Assembly: GCA_012727895.1 (NCBI GenBank)
Contig: JAAYGG010000089.1
Span: 1-64,000, forward strand
Length of the DNA: 64,000 nucleotides
DNA from: Bacillota bacterium
Lineage (GTDB): Bacteria > Bacillota > UBA4882 > UBA10575
Reading direction: 5' to 3'
The translations under genes and the position numbers were made by a program. Below, piece by piece: positions 36,155-44,490 of the stretch (the first letter of the stretch is position 1; each line of letters opens with the position of its first letter). The notes under the pieces were generated by a model. That model did no database searches. It saw only the letters and a list, made by a program, of their open reading frames with translations, and had not been told where the DNA came from.

Positions 36155-36183
36155 ATTGTACCTTGCCGCCGGGCAAAAGTCAA
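36155..36183 (-). promoter_or_regulatory. Sigma-A promoter of the ECF sigma/anti-sigma operon
   Basis: Minus strand: TTGACT (36183-36178), 17-base spacer, TACAAT (36160-36155). It gives a leader of about 100 bases that carries the 17-bp repeats. Confidence 0.8.
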
Positions 36184-36219
36184 AATTGGCCCGGATATTG
36201 TTGGTAATTATTGGCTTCC

Positions 36220-37404
36220 TTACGGACTGGTCCCGAGCGTGGCGGTGAAGGTCCGGAATTGATTCTCCCTCCAAACCAGCAGGGTAACCTTGTCGCCAAC
36301 TTTCATCTTTTTAATCTTCGCCGCCAGTTCATCCGGGGAGGTCACCTGTTCATGGTTGATCTCGCGGATTATATCCCGCGGTTTGAGCCCGGCTTTGGCA
36401 GCCGGTGAATCTGGAACTACGCTATCTACATAAACCCCGCTCTTAAATGGAAGATTTAAATAGGAAGCCAGTTCTTCGTTGACCGGGAGCATCCATATGC
36501 CCAACCATGGAGCCGGCGGGGCGGGAGTGGTCAACTCGTCCAGGTGGTCTTTGGCCAGGTTAATCGGGATGGCAAAGCCTATTCCCTGCGCGTTGGAGAT
36601 GATTGCCTCGTTGATCCCGATGACTTTTCCCTCAAGATTAACCAGGGGACCGCCGCTGTTGCCCGGGTTAATGGCGGCGTCGGTTTGGATCAGGTACCCC
36701 TGTTCTTTTGGGTTTTTCAAAGAACGGTTTAAAGCGCTGATAATCCCGACGGTGACGGTCTCCTGAAAACCGAAGGGGTTGCCGATTGCCACCACCCATT
36801 CCCCGATCTGGAGGGAATCGGAGTCGCCAAGTTCGGCGTAGGGTAGCGGTTTTTTGGCGTTGATCTTGATCACCGCCAGGTCAATTTCGGGGTTGGAACC
36901 CAGCACTTTTGCCTCGAAGGATTCGCCGTCTTTTAGGGTGACGGTAATTTTATCGGCATAGCGGATGACATGCTCATTGGTGAGGATGTAGCCCTCCGGG
37001 TTGATAATGAATCCGGAGCCGGTTCCCCGCTGTTCGAATTCGGGTCCTTCAAAGGTCTCCGGGAAACCGGGTCCGAAGAAATCCCGGAAGAACCTGGGCA
37101 CCGTAAAGCGGCCGCCGCTGACCTTCCGGACAGTATCGATATAGACGACGGCGGGAGCGACCTTCTCTCTTACCCGGATGATCGCGTTTTGCCAGTCGGC
37201 GACCGGGAACTCCGTGTCCTTCCGGACCTCCGCGGCGTTGTTCCGCCCCGCCCTGGCAGCGGCGACCTGCCCGCCCGGGTTTGTGGCGCCGGGGAAAGTT
37301 AGAAAAACAGCAGAAAGAAGCACTGAAAAAACCAGGATCAGAAGAACAGAAACCAGGCGTTTACGCGCCAGGCGTGCTAATTTTTCCGGAAATACTCTGG
37401 GCAT
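36220..37404 (-). CDS. HtrA/DegP-type trypsin-like serine protease with PDZ domain
   Basis: Membrane-tethered quality-control protease. One N-terminal helix (LVSVLLILVFSVLLSAVFL) anchors the protein outside. The catalytic triad is His in LTNEHVI (about 140), Asp in EIDLAVIKI (about 172) and Ser in NPGNSGGPL (about 246); a single PDZ domain (VPDSPAAKAGLKPRDIIREI) is at the C-terminus. The ATG at 37404, with GGGAGGT, is chosen over one 15 codons upstream. 394 residues. Directly upstream of the ECF sigma gene, with a candidate ECF promoter in front of it. Confidence 0.94.
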   Translation of the reverse strand: MPRVFPEKLARLARKRLVSVLLILVFSVLLSAVFLTFPGATNPGGQVAAARAGRNNAAEVRKDTEFPVADWQNAIIRVREKVAPAVVYIDTVRKVSGGRFTVPRFFRDFFGPGFPETFEGPEFEQRGTGSGFIINPEGYILTNEHVIRYADKITVTLKDGESFEAKVLGSNPEIDLAVIKINAKKPLPYAELGDSDSLQIGEWVVAIGNPFGFQETVTVGIISALNRSLKNPKEQGYLIQTDAAINPGNSGGPLVNLEGKVIGINEAIISNAQGIGFAIPINLAKDHLDELTTPAPPAPWLGIWMLPVNEELASYLNLPFKSGVYVDSVVPDSPAAKAGLKPRDIIREINHEQVTSPDELAAKIKKMKVGDKVTLLVWRENQFRTFTATLGTSP

Positions 37405-37453
37405 AGGTCTGTACCTCCCATAAACCATTTTCTTTTTGGACTTTATCATTTTT

Positions 37454-37478
37454 CGACTTTATCCTTAAAAACGGTTCC
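37454..37478 (-). promoter_or_regulatory. Candidate ECF-type promoter in front of htrA
   Basis: On the minus strand GGAACC (37478-37473), 15 bases, then GTCG (37457-37454). ECF sigma factors of the SigW/RpoE kind use a GAAC-type -35 and a CGTC/GTC-type -10 with this spacing. The rest of the 296-base divergent region before yicC holds an imperfect GC hairpin near 37655-37677 and nothing else recognised. Confidence 0.4.
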
Positions 37479-37700
37479 GGGAGGAGAAAGTTCCGGTAAA
37501 GAACAGAGTTGCTTTTAATCCAGCTTGAACCGGTTTTTTTCCCGCCGCGCAAGGAAATTTCATGCAAATTCCCAACTAAAAAGAAGGATTTTTCTAGCTG
37601 GAGTGGAATATATAACGTAAAATATTTACATGGCTCCGGGCACGCATATTTCAAGGGCCGGGGCTAACCCGGTTCCCTTACCTATACAAGGAGATGGAAT

Positions 37701-38588
37701 ATGCCTTTTAGTATGACCGGATACGGACGGTATAGCACGGAAGATGCTTTATATAAAACAACAGTTGAGATTCGCAGCCTCAATCATCGTTTTTTGGATA
37801 TCTCCGTCCGCCTGCCTTCGCCATATTTGTGGTTGGAAGTCGAATGCACACAGGCTTTGAAAGAGTTTTTCCGGCGGGGCAAGATTGAAGCCCGTATTCA
37901 ACTGGAGCCAAAACCGGAAGCCTCCGCGCCGGAAGTGGTATTAATGGATGATCTGGTCCGTCAATACCTTGACCGGTTAAAGGAGGCAAAAAAACGTTTC
38001 CGGTTGGCCGGGCGCTTACGGGTCGAACATCTCTTAAGGATTCCCGGGGGTTTTTTCCTGGCTGAACCGGGAAAAGATGACGAAAAGGCCTTGGGCGATT
38101 TGGTGCTGGCCGCAGTGAAAGAAGCCGCCCGCCGCCTTTTGGAGATGCGGGAGAAAGAAGGCCTGGCCTTGGCTGCCGATCTCAGCCGCCGCGTCGGGAT
38201 CCTGGAGGAACGGATTGAAGAGATCCAGGCGGTGGCCGGGGATTTACCCGCCGTTTACCGGGAGAAGCTCACCGGCAAGCTCAAGGAATTGACCGACGGG
38301 GTGGCGGTGATCGATGAAAACCGGTTGGCGGCAGAGGTCGTATATTATGCGGAACGGGCGGATATTACCGAGGAAATAACCAGGTTCAAAAGTCATTTGC
38401 AGCAGTTTACGACCACTTTGTCTTTGGAGGGACCGATTGGGAGAAAACTGGACTTTCTCAGCCAGGAACTGTTAAGGGAGGTTAATACCATAGGGTCAAA
38501 GGCTTCCGATCTGTCCATCTCCCAGCAGGTGGTAGAGATCAAAACGGAGATAGAGAAGATTAAGGAACAGGTGCAAAACATAGAATAG
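37701..38588 (+). CDS. YicC/YloC family protein
   Basis: 295 residues, conserved in most bacteria and implicated in RNA turnover (E. coli YicC is an endoribonuclease family member). N-terminal MTGYGRYSTED with the EIRSLNHRFLDISVRLP block, a coiled-coil middle (about 150-205) and the C-terminal DUF1732-type end (FLSQELLREVNTIGSKASD, QQVVEIKTEIEKIKEQVQN). ATG with AAGGAGATGG. First gene of yicC-ihf-remA-gmk-rpoZ. Confidence 0.93.
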   Translation: MPFSMTGYGRYSTEDALYKTTVEIRSLNHRFLDISVRLPSPYLWLEVECTQALKEFFRRGKIEARIQLEPKPEASAPEVVLMDDLVRQYLDRLKEAKKRFRLAGRLRVEHLLRIPGGFFLAEPGKDDEKALGDLVLAAVKEAARRLLEMREKEGLALAADLSRRVGILEERIEEIQAVAGDLPAVYREKLTGKLKELTDGVAVIDENRLAAEVVYYAERADITEEITRFKSHLQQFTTTLSLEGPIGRKLDFLSQELLREVNTIGSKASDLSISQQVVEIKTEIEKIKEQVQNIE

Positions 38589-38600
38589 GAGGTGAAGAAG

Positions 38601-38915
38601 ATGCCGCTTCCCACTTTATCTTTGGAGGAGAAGAGAAAGGCCCTGAAAAAAGCACAACGGGTAAGGAGTCAGCGGGCGAAATTGCGCCGGGATCTGAAAG
38701 CGGGACGTACCACTATTCGCGAAGTACTGGAAAGAGCAGATGATGATGTTATCGCCAAAATGCGTGTGGTCTATCTTCTCGAGTCGTTGCCACGGATCGG
38801 TAAGGTCCGCACCCGCAAGATCATGAATGACATCGGGATCGATGAGACCCGGCGGGTTCAGGGGCTGGGTAGCCGTCAGAAACAGGCATTGCTCGAGCGT
38901 TTTGGTGACAAGTAG
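38601..38915 (+). CDS. Integration host factor, actinobacterial (mIHF) type
   Basis: 104 residues, basic. The first half is a charged helix (LSLEEKRKALKKAQRVRSQ, then RAKLRRDLKAGRTTIREVLE); the second half has the helix-two-turn-helix pattern VVYLLESLPRIGKVRTRKI and GLGSRQKQALLERF that defines mIHF, a nucleoid-bending protein known best from mycobacteria and Streptomyces, where its gene lies beside gmk, as it does here. It is unrelated to the HU/IHF fold of proteobacteria. The ATG at 38601 follows AGGAGGTGA; a GTG at 38592 is inside that site. Confidence 0.85.
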   Translation: MPLPTLSLEEKRKALKKAQRVRSQRAKLRRDLKAGRTTIREVLERADDDVIAKMRVVYLLESLPRIGKVRTRKIMNDIGIDETRRVQGLGSRQKQALLERFGDK

Positions 38916-38936
38916 GGAAGGAGGACATTATTCCGG

Positions 38937-39206
38937 ATGGAGATAAAGCTGATCAACATAGGATTTGGGAATATTGTTGCGGCAAACAGAATCGTTGCTA
39001 TTGTCAGTCCGGATTCCGCGCCAATCAAACGCATCATCCTTGAGAGCCGTGAAAAAGGAATGCTGATCGACGCCACTTATGGGCGGAGAACAAGGGCGGT
39101 TGTCATTGTCGACAGCGGCCACGTCATCCTCTCCGCCGTGCAGCCGGAGACAGTCGCTCACCGTCTGGCAGCCAAGGAGTCTCAGCAAGGAGAAGTGGTG
39201 GAGTAA
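38937..39206 (+). CDS. remA: RemA/YlzA family regulatory protein (DUF370)
   Basis: 89-residue DNA-binding regulator; in Bacillus RemA activates extracellular-matrix and osmoprotection genes. The start [32 protein letters not shown] is characteristic, as are [13 protein letters not shown] and the [15 protein letters not shown] end. Found between yicC and gmk as in Bacillus. GGAGG lies about 12 bases before the ATG. Confidence 0.94.
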   Translation: MEIKLINIGFGNIVAANRIVAIVSPDSAPIKRIILESREKGMLIDATYGRRTRAVVIVDSGHVILSAVQPETVAHRLAAKESQQGEVVE

Positions 39207-39211
39207 GGTAA

Positions 39212-39811
39212 ATGGCACGCGGGTTGCTCTTTGTAATTTCCGGACCTTCGGGCGTAGGCAAGAATACAGTACTTAACGGCGTTTTAGAAGAGCGGAAAGA
39301 CATGTTTTACTCGATCTCCGCCACTACCCGTCCTCCGCGCCGGAATGAAGTGAACGGGAAGGATTATTATTTCCTTACCAAAGAAGAGTTTGAAAAAGCC
39401 ATTGAAAACGGCGAGTTGTTGGAGTGGGCCTTGGTCTATGACAATTATTACGGAACACCGCGAAAAGCGGTGGAAGAGCGGCTGGATAAAGGGCAGCACG
39501 TCATAATGGATCTGGATATCCAGGGCGCAGCCCACATCCGGAATAATATGCCAGAAGCAATTCTGATTTTCCTGCTTCCTCCATCCCGTGAAGAACTGAA
39601 ACGGCGGCTGCTGGGAAGGAAATCCGAAGCGAAGGCGGCTGTGGAAAAACGCCTGGCATACTTGGAAAAGGAACTGGCCTCAATCGACCGGTACGACTAC
39701 GTGGTGGTGAATGACATTTTAGAAAACGCCTGCCGGAAAGTGGCGGCCATCATCACTGCCGAAGAGGCCAGGGCAGACAGGGGTTATTGGCGCGAGCAAT
39801 TTTTAACTTGA
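39212..39811 (+). CDS. gmk: Guanylate kinase
   Basis: Phosphorylates GMP to GDP. P-loop SGPSGVGKNT (about residues 9-18), GMP-binding segment YSISATTRPPRRNEVNGKDY, and lid region RRLLGRKSEAK. 199 residues. Follows remA by five bases. Confidence 0.96.
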   Translation: MARGLLFVISGPSGVGKNTVLNGVLEERKDMFYSISATTRPPRRNEVNGKDYYFLTKEEFEKAIENGELLEWALVYDNYYGTPRKAVEERLDKGQHVIMDLDIQGAAHIRNNMPEAILIFLLPPSREELKRRLLGRKSEAKAAVEKRLAYLEKELASIDRYDYVVVNDILENACRKVAAIITAEEARADRGYWREQFLT

Positions 39812-39836
39812 CAAAGCAGCAAATTCATGCTAATAG
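39808..39836 (+). promoter_or_regulatory. Possible internal promoter before rpoZ
   Basis: TTGACA (39808-39813) at the end of gmk, 17 bases, TAATAG (39831-39836). The -35 is perfect and the -10 weak. Confidence 0.45.
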
Positions 39837-39896
39837 GAATAATGGGAAGCACGACAGGAGTTGCAATAAGACTGTGTTATAGTAAGGAGGATATCC

Positions 39897-40079
39897 ATGA
39901 TCACCCCTTCGCTTGAGGAGCTCCTGAAACGAGTAGACAGCCAGTATACACTGGTGATTGCCACGGCAAAGCGAGCCCGGCAAATCAATGCCCAAGGCGG
40001 CGAGGATAACAGTATTAGGGCCGTATCCCTCGCCTTGGATGATATTTTGAGCGGGCGGGTGCAAATCGAGAAAAAATAA
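39897..40079 (+). CDS. rpoZ: RNA polymerase omega subunit
   Basis: 60 residues, helps assemble beta' into core polymerase. Start MITPSLEELLKRVDSQYTLV, then VIATAKRARQI and NSIRAVSLALDDILSGRV, the conserved omega pattern. AAGGAGGATATCC before the ATG. Followed by a terminator-like hairpin. Confidence 0.93.
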   Translation: MITPSLEELLKRVDSQYTLVIATAKRARQINAQGGEDNSIRAVSLALDDILSGRVQIEKK

Positions 40080-40112
40080 GCAGACCGCTCAGCTGATGCA
40101 TCGTCGTATTTA

Positions 40113-40140
40113 CCCGGTACCTTGTTGTACCGGGAATTTT
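40113..40140 (+). terminator. Intrinsic terminator after rpoZ
   Basis: CCCGGTAC (40113-40120) pairs with GTACCGGG (40127-40134), six-base loop, then AATTTTGTTTT. Confidence 0.78.
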
Positions 40141-40187
40141 GTTTTGGCCTGTGGGACCTTTTACTTTCGACCAATTGCGAGGTGGGT

Positions 40188-41411
40188 ATGATGGGAGGCT
40201 CTTATTCCTATAAAGGAAAACATGTGGTCCTTGGGGTAACCGGGGGGATTGCTGCGTACAAGGTTCCGGAATTCATCCGGATTCTCCAGAGACATGAAAT
40301 AACCGTGGAAGTGGTTATGACCAAAGCCGCCTGCGAGTTTGTCACCCCCCTTACCTTCCGGGAGATCACCGGTCTTCCCGTGCATACGGAGATGTTTACC
40401 CCGCCCGTCCAGTGGCGGACGGCCCATATCTCCCTGGCCAGAAAAGCCGACCTGGTGGCGGTGATTCCCGCCACCGCCAATATCATCGGGAAGATCGCCG
40501 CCGGGATCGCCGACGACCTGCTGACCACGACAATTATGGCAACGCGGGCGCCGGTGTTGCTCGCTCCGGCGATGAACACCGCCATGTACGAAAACCCAAT
40601 CTTCCGGAGGAACCTGGAGACACTGGCCGCCCTCAACTACCGGATCGTGCCGGCGGCCAGCGGTGACCTGCTCTGCGGGGAAAAGGGTTCCGGCCGCCTC
40701 CCGTCCCTGGACGTCCTGGAAGAAGAGGTCCTGCGCCTGCTTACCCCCAAAGACCTGGCGGGGAAGAGATTACTGATTACCGCCGGTCCCACCAGGGAAT
40801 ACCTGGACCCGGTCCGTTTTATCACCAACGACTCCTCCGGGCGGATGGGCTATGCCCTGGCGAAAGAGGCCTACCGCCGGGGCGGCGAGGTGACCTTGGT
40901 GACCGGGAAAACCAGCCTTCCTTGCCCGCCGGGGGTCAGGACCCTCCCTGTTACCACCACCGGTGAATTATATGAGGCTGTGATGGCGGAATTCCCGGCC
41001 GCCGAGATAATTATCATGGCCGGAGCGCCCACCGATTTTGCCCCGGCCACCGCCAGCAGCAGGAAGATAAAAAAGACGGAAGAGGAGGCTTTGGCCCCGC
41101 TGGGCCTGCGGCTGACGCCGGATGTGGCCCGGGCGGTCGGCGAGAAAAAAGGCGGGCGTTTCCTGGTGATCTTTGCGGCGGAAACCAATGACCTGGTGCC
41201 CAACGCCAGGGAGAAGCTGGCGCGGAAACATGCGGATCTGGCAGTCGCCAATGATCTGACGGAAGAAGGCGCCGGTTTCCAGCACCCCACAAATAAGGTG
41301 ACCCTTGTCACCAGGGAAGAAATGAAGGAGTTGCCGCTGATGAGTAAAGAGGAGGTGGCAAAGGAGATCATCGCAACCATCCTCCGCCTGCAGGAAGGGA
41401 AAGGCTTGTGA
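40188..41411 (+). CDS. coaBC: Bifunctional phosphopantothenoylcysteine decarboxylase / phosphopantothenate-cysteine ligase
   Basis: Two consecutive steps of coenzyme A synthesis. The N-terminal FMN-binding decarboxylase (CoaC, about 10-185) has VVLGVTGGIAAYK, the active-site His in WRTAHISLARKAD and APAMNTAMYENP; the C-terminal ligase (CoaB) has LLITAGPTREYLDPVRFITN and FAAETNDLVPNAR. 407 residues. Two adjacent ATG codons (40188, 40191) follow AGGTGG. Overlaps priA by one base. Confidence 0.95.
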   Translation: MMGGSYSYKGKHVVLGVTGGIAAYKVPEFIRILQRHEITVEVVMTKAACEFVTPLTFREITGLPVHTEMFTPPVQWRTAHISLARKADLVAVIPATANIIGKIAAGIADDLLTTTIMATRAPVLLAPAMNTAMYENPIFRRNLETLAALNYRIVPAASGDLLCGEKGSGRLPSLDVLEEEVLRLLTPKDLAGKRLLITAGPTREYLDPVRFITNDSSGRMGYALAKEAYRRGGEVTLVTGKTSLPCPPGVRTLPVTTTGELYEAVMAEFPAAEIIIMAGAPTDFAPATASSRKIKKTEEEALAPLGLRLTPDVARAVGEKKGGRFLVIFAAETNDLVPNAREKLARKHADLAVANDLTEEGAGFQHPTNKVTLVTREEMKELPLMSKEEVAKEIIATILRLQEGKGL

Positions 41412-43939
41412 TGGGAATGGAGATGAAGGGCGCCCCTCTCTTTGCCCGGGTCGTGGTGAACCTTCCTGAAGTGCCAGAAGACCGGCTATTTGATTACCTT
41501 TTACCGGAGGAACTGGCGGAAACCGCATTGCCCGGCGCCCGCCTGCTGGTGCCCTTTGGCGGCAGGAAGGCCGAGGCGGTCCTCTGGGAGATTTCCACCG
41601 ACAGTGAGTACCGGGACCGGGAAGACCTCCGCCCTGTCTTGGCTGTATTAGACGGGGAACCTTTGCTCTCCGGTTTTCAGCTCTCGCTGATCGACTGGAT
41701 GGCCCGGCGTTTTTTCTGCCGCCGCTGTGATCTGCTGCGGCTCTTTTTTCCCCCGGGGCTGAAGATCAAGACTACAAAATGCTGGCAGCGCCTGGCCCCG
41801 GTGGAAGAGATCGGAGCCTTTCTCTCGACCCTGCCCTTACCGGAAGAAACATACCGCGCTTTTCTGGAGAAAGTGGCAGAGGCCGGCAGCCCTGTCTCTC
41901 TTCCGGAACTAACAAAAGAAGAAGTTCAACTTCTGAACCTTTTGGTGGAGGCCGGTTTTGTGAAAACCGGCTGGTTCCCGGAGAAACCGGCGGTTAAGTT
42001 TAAAACGGTCAAGTTTTATTCTTTGGCCAAGGCGGTTCCTCTCTCTTCCGGTGACGGGGAAACCCGCAAACTGACGGAGAAACAAAAAAAGGTTTACCAT
42101 TATTTGCAGGAACAAGCGGGACGGCCGGTCCCGGGGCCGGAGATCTTAACCGCCACCGGTGTCACCGCTTACGTCTTGGCGGCGCTGGTGAAAAAAGGCG
42201 TGGTTGAATGCTCCCTGCAAGAGGTCCCCAGGGACCCTTTTGCCTGCTTCCCGGAGGAGGCCCCGGTCCCCACACCCGCCCGCGTGTCGCTTAATCCGGA
42301 TCAGGCTGCGGCTTTGGACCGGATTTTGCAAGCGCTTGACCGGCCCGAACCCGCCGGTTTTCTTTTGGAGGGGGTGACGGGAAGCGGGAAAACCGAGATC
42401 TATCTCCGGGTAATCGAAGAGGTGCTGAAAAGGGGGAAAAACGCCTTTTACCTGGTGCCGGAGATTGCTTTGACCCCGCAGACCGTGGCCCGGGTCCGTG
42501 CCCGGTTTGGCGAGACGGTGGCGGTTTTCCACAGCGGCCTGGGCCAAGGGGAACGCTTTGACGAGTGGTGGCGGGTAAAGCGCGGCGAGGCGCGGGTGGT
42601 GGTTGGCGCCCGCTCCGCTTTGTTTGTGCCGCTGGCCAACCCGGGCCTGATTATCTTGGACGAGGAACATGAATATACTTACAAGCAGGAAGAAACCCCC
42701 CGTTACCACGCCCGTGATGTGGCCCGCGAGATCTGCCAGCGGGTGAACGGCCTGTTGTTGCTGGGAAGCGCCACACCGTCTTTGGAGAGTTACCGGGCGG
42801 CGGAGACGGGCGAATTAACCCGGGTTACCCTGCCACAGCGGGTTTTAGGGCGGCCGCTCCCGGAGATCGTCCTGGTTGACCTGCGGGAGGAGTTTAAGGC
42901 CCGCCGTTTTTCAGTCCTCTCCCCGGTTTTACGGGAGGCGATCACCGCTTGCCTGGACCGGGGGGAACAGGTGATTCTCCTTTTAAACCGCCGCGGTTAT
43001 GCCACTTTTATTATCTGCCGCGAGTGCGGCCATGTTTTAAAGTGTTCCGCTTGCGATGTTACCCTCACCTACCATCGCCGGCCCAACCTTTTGCTTTGCC
43101 ATTATTGTGATTCCCGGCAAAAGCCGCCGGAGACCTGCCCCCAGTGCCGGAGTCACAATATCAGATATGTGGGCCGCGGCACCCAGCGTCTGGAGGAAGA
43201 GCTGAACCAGGTTTACCCCGGCGCCCGCGTGGTCCGGATGGACCTGGATACTACCGGGCGGAAAGGCAGTCATGAAAAGATCTACCGGGAACTGTGCAAA
43301 GGGAAGATCGATATTCTGGTTGGCACGCAGATGGTGGCGAAAGGGTTGGACCTGCCCAATGTAACTTTGGTGGGAATCGTCAATGCTGATGTCGCCTTGA
43401 ACCTGCCGGATTTTCGCGCCGCCGAACGCACTTACCAACTGTTAACGCAGGCCGCAGGCAGGGCGGGGCGGGGCGAGAAACCCGGGATGGTGGTGATCCA
43501 AACCTTCAATCCCGGTCACTACAGCATCGCCGCTCTCCGGAATAATGACGCCGAGGGTTTTTACAGCCGGGAATTGCTTTACCGGGAAGCGGGGAGATAC
43601 CCCCCCTTCACCGGCCTCATCCGCCTGGTTTTCTCCGGAATAGATCCCAAAGCGGTAATGGCCGCCGCCCAGGTTTTAACCGGGGCAATAAAAGAGAAGA
43701 TAAAAGAGAAGATGACCGGCGGCGTTCCCGGCCGGGACGGGTGGGAGGAGGAGGTTATCGGCCCCCAGCCGGCGGTGATTGAGAAGGTGCAGAACAGGTA
43801 TAGGTGGCACACGTTGATCAAAACCGCCAACCTGGATTTCTACGCCGGTTTCCTGCCGCAACTGATCGCCGGTTATCAGCGGAAGACCCGGCAAAAGGTA
43901 CGGGTAATTGTTGATGAGAATCCTTATTCCATGTTATAA
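41411..43939 (+). CDS. priA: Primosomal replication restart helicase PriA
   Basis: 3'-5' DNA helicase that reloads the replisome at stalled forks. N-terminal 3'-DNA-binding domain (VVVNLPEVPEDRLFDYLLP), winged helix, helicase motif I LEGVTGSGKTEIYL, Walker B IILDEEHEYTYKQEE, and the two-zinc cluster (CRECGHVLKC, CDVTL, CHYC, CPQC; about residues 538-580), then VGTQMVAKGLDLPN. 842 residues. ATG at 41411 overlaps the coaBC stop. Confidence 0.96.
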   Translation: MGMEMKGAPLFARVVVNLPEVPEDRLFDYLLPEELAETALPGARLLVPFGGRKAEAVLWEISTDSEYRDREDLRPVLAVLDGEPLLSGFQLSLIDWMARRFFCRRCDLLRLFFPPGLKIKTTKCWQRLAPVEEIGAFLSTLPLPEETYRAFLEKVAEAGSPVSLPELTKEEVQLLNLLVEAGFVKTGWFPEKPAVKFKTVKFYSLAKAVPLSSGDGETRKLTEKQKKVYHYLQEQAGRPVPGPEILTATGVTAYVLAALVKKGVVECSLQEVPRDPFACFPEEAPVPTPARVSLNPDQAAALDRILQALDRPEPAGFLLEGVTGSGKTEIYLRVIEEVLKRGKNAFYLVPEIALTPQTVARVRARFGETVAVFHSGLGQGERFDEWWRVKRGEARVVVGARSALFVPLANPGLIILDEEHEYTYKQEETPRYHARDVAREICQRVNGLLLLGSATPSLESYRAAETGELTRVTLPQRVLGRPLPEIVLVDLREEFKARRFSVLSPVLREAITACLDRGEQVILLLNRRGYATFIICRECGHVLKCSACDVTLTYHRRPNLLLCHYCDSRQKPPETCPQCRSHNIRYVGRGTQRLEEELNQVYPGARVVRMDLDTTGRKGSHEKIYRELCKGKIDILVGTQMVAKGLDLPNVTLVGIVNADVALNLPDFRAAERTYQLLTQAAGRAGRGEKPGMVVIQTFNPGHYSIAALRNNDAEGFYSRELLYREAGRYPPFTGLIRLVFSGIDPKAVMAAAQVLTGAIKEKIKEKMTGGVPGRDGWEEEVIGPQPAVIEKVQNRYRWHTLIKTANLDFYAGFLPQLIAGYQRKTRQKVRVIVDENPYSML

Positions 43940-44037
43940 TAATCTAATGGTCCCGTTGGCACGGAAGGCCGGGCGCGCCTGGAAACTGTGGGCGCCGGCG
44001 CCTGCCGCAACGGGCGTATTGAAAGGAGGTGGGGCCA

Positions 44038-44490
44038 GTGGTCCGGGAAATCCTGGTCGTTCCCCATCCGGTTTTAAGGAAAAAAGCCCTGCCGGTGAAG
44101 AAGATCACCAAGAAAACCCGGCGTATCCTTGAGGATATGGCTGAGACCATGTACGCCAATAACGGGGTGGGGCTGGCCGCTCCCCAGATTGGCATCTCGG
44201 AACGGTTAATCACTGTTGATACGGGTGACGGGCTTATATCCTTAATCAATCCGGTGCTTGTCGCCTCCGCCGGGCAGGAGCGGGATGTGGAGGGCTGCCT
44301 GAGTATCCCCGGGCAGTCGGGTTATGTGACCCGCGCGGCACGCGTTGTGGTCGAGGGCCTCGACCCCGAAGGACAGAAGAAAAAGATTGAGGCCGAAGGG
44401 TTACTGGCCCGCGCCCTCCAGCATGAAATCGACCATTTGGACGGTATCCTCTATACCGACCATTTAAAAGATGGGAAAGAGGCTAAATGA
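44038..44490 (+). CDS. def: Peptide deformylase
   Basis: Removes the formyl group from nascent proteins. The three metal-site motifs are GVGLAAPQIG, EGCLSIPG and QHEIDHLDGIL. The GTG at 44038 follows AAAGGAGGT at seven bases; GTG 44029 lies inside that site. 150 residues. Overlaps fmt by four bases (ATGA), an arrangement pairing deformylase with the formylating enzyme. Confidence 0.96.
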   Translation: MVREILVVPHPVLRKKALPVKKITKKTRRILEDMAETMYANNGVGLAAPQIGISERLITVDTGDGLISLINPVLVASAGQERDVEGCLSIPGQSGYVTRAARVVVEGLDPEGQKKKIEAEGLLARALQHEIDHLDGILYTDHLKDGKEAK

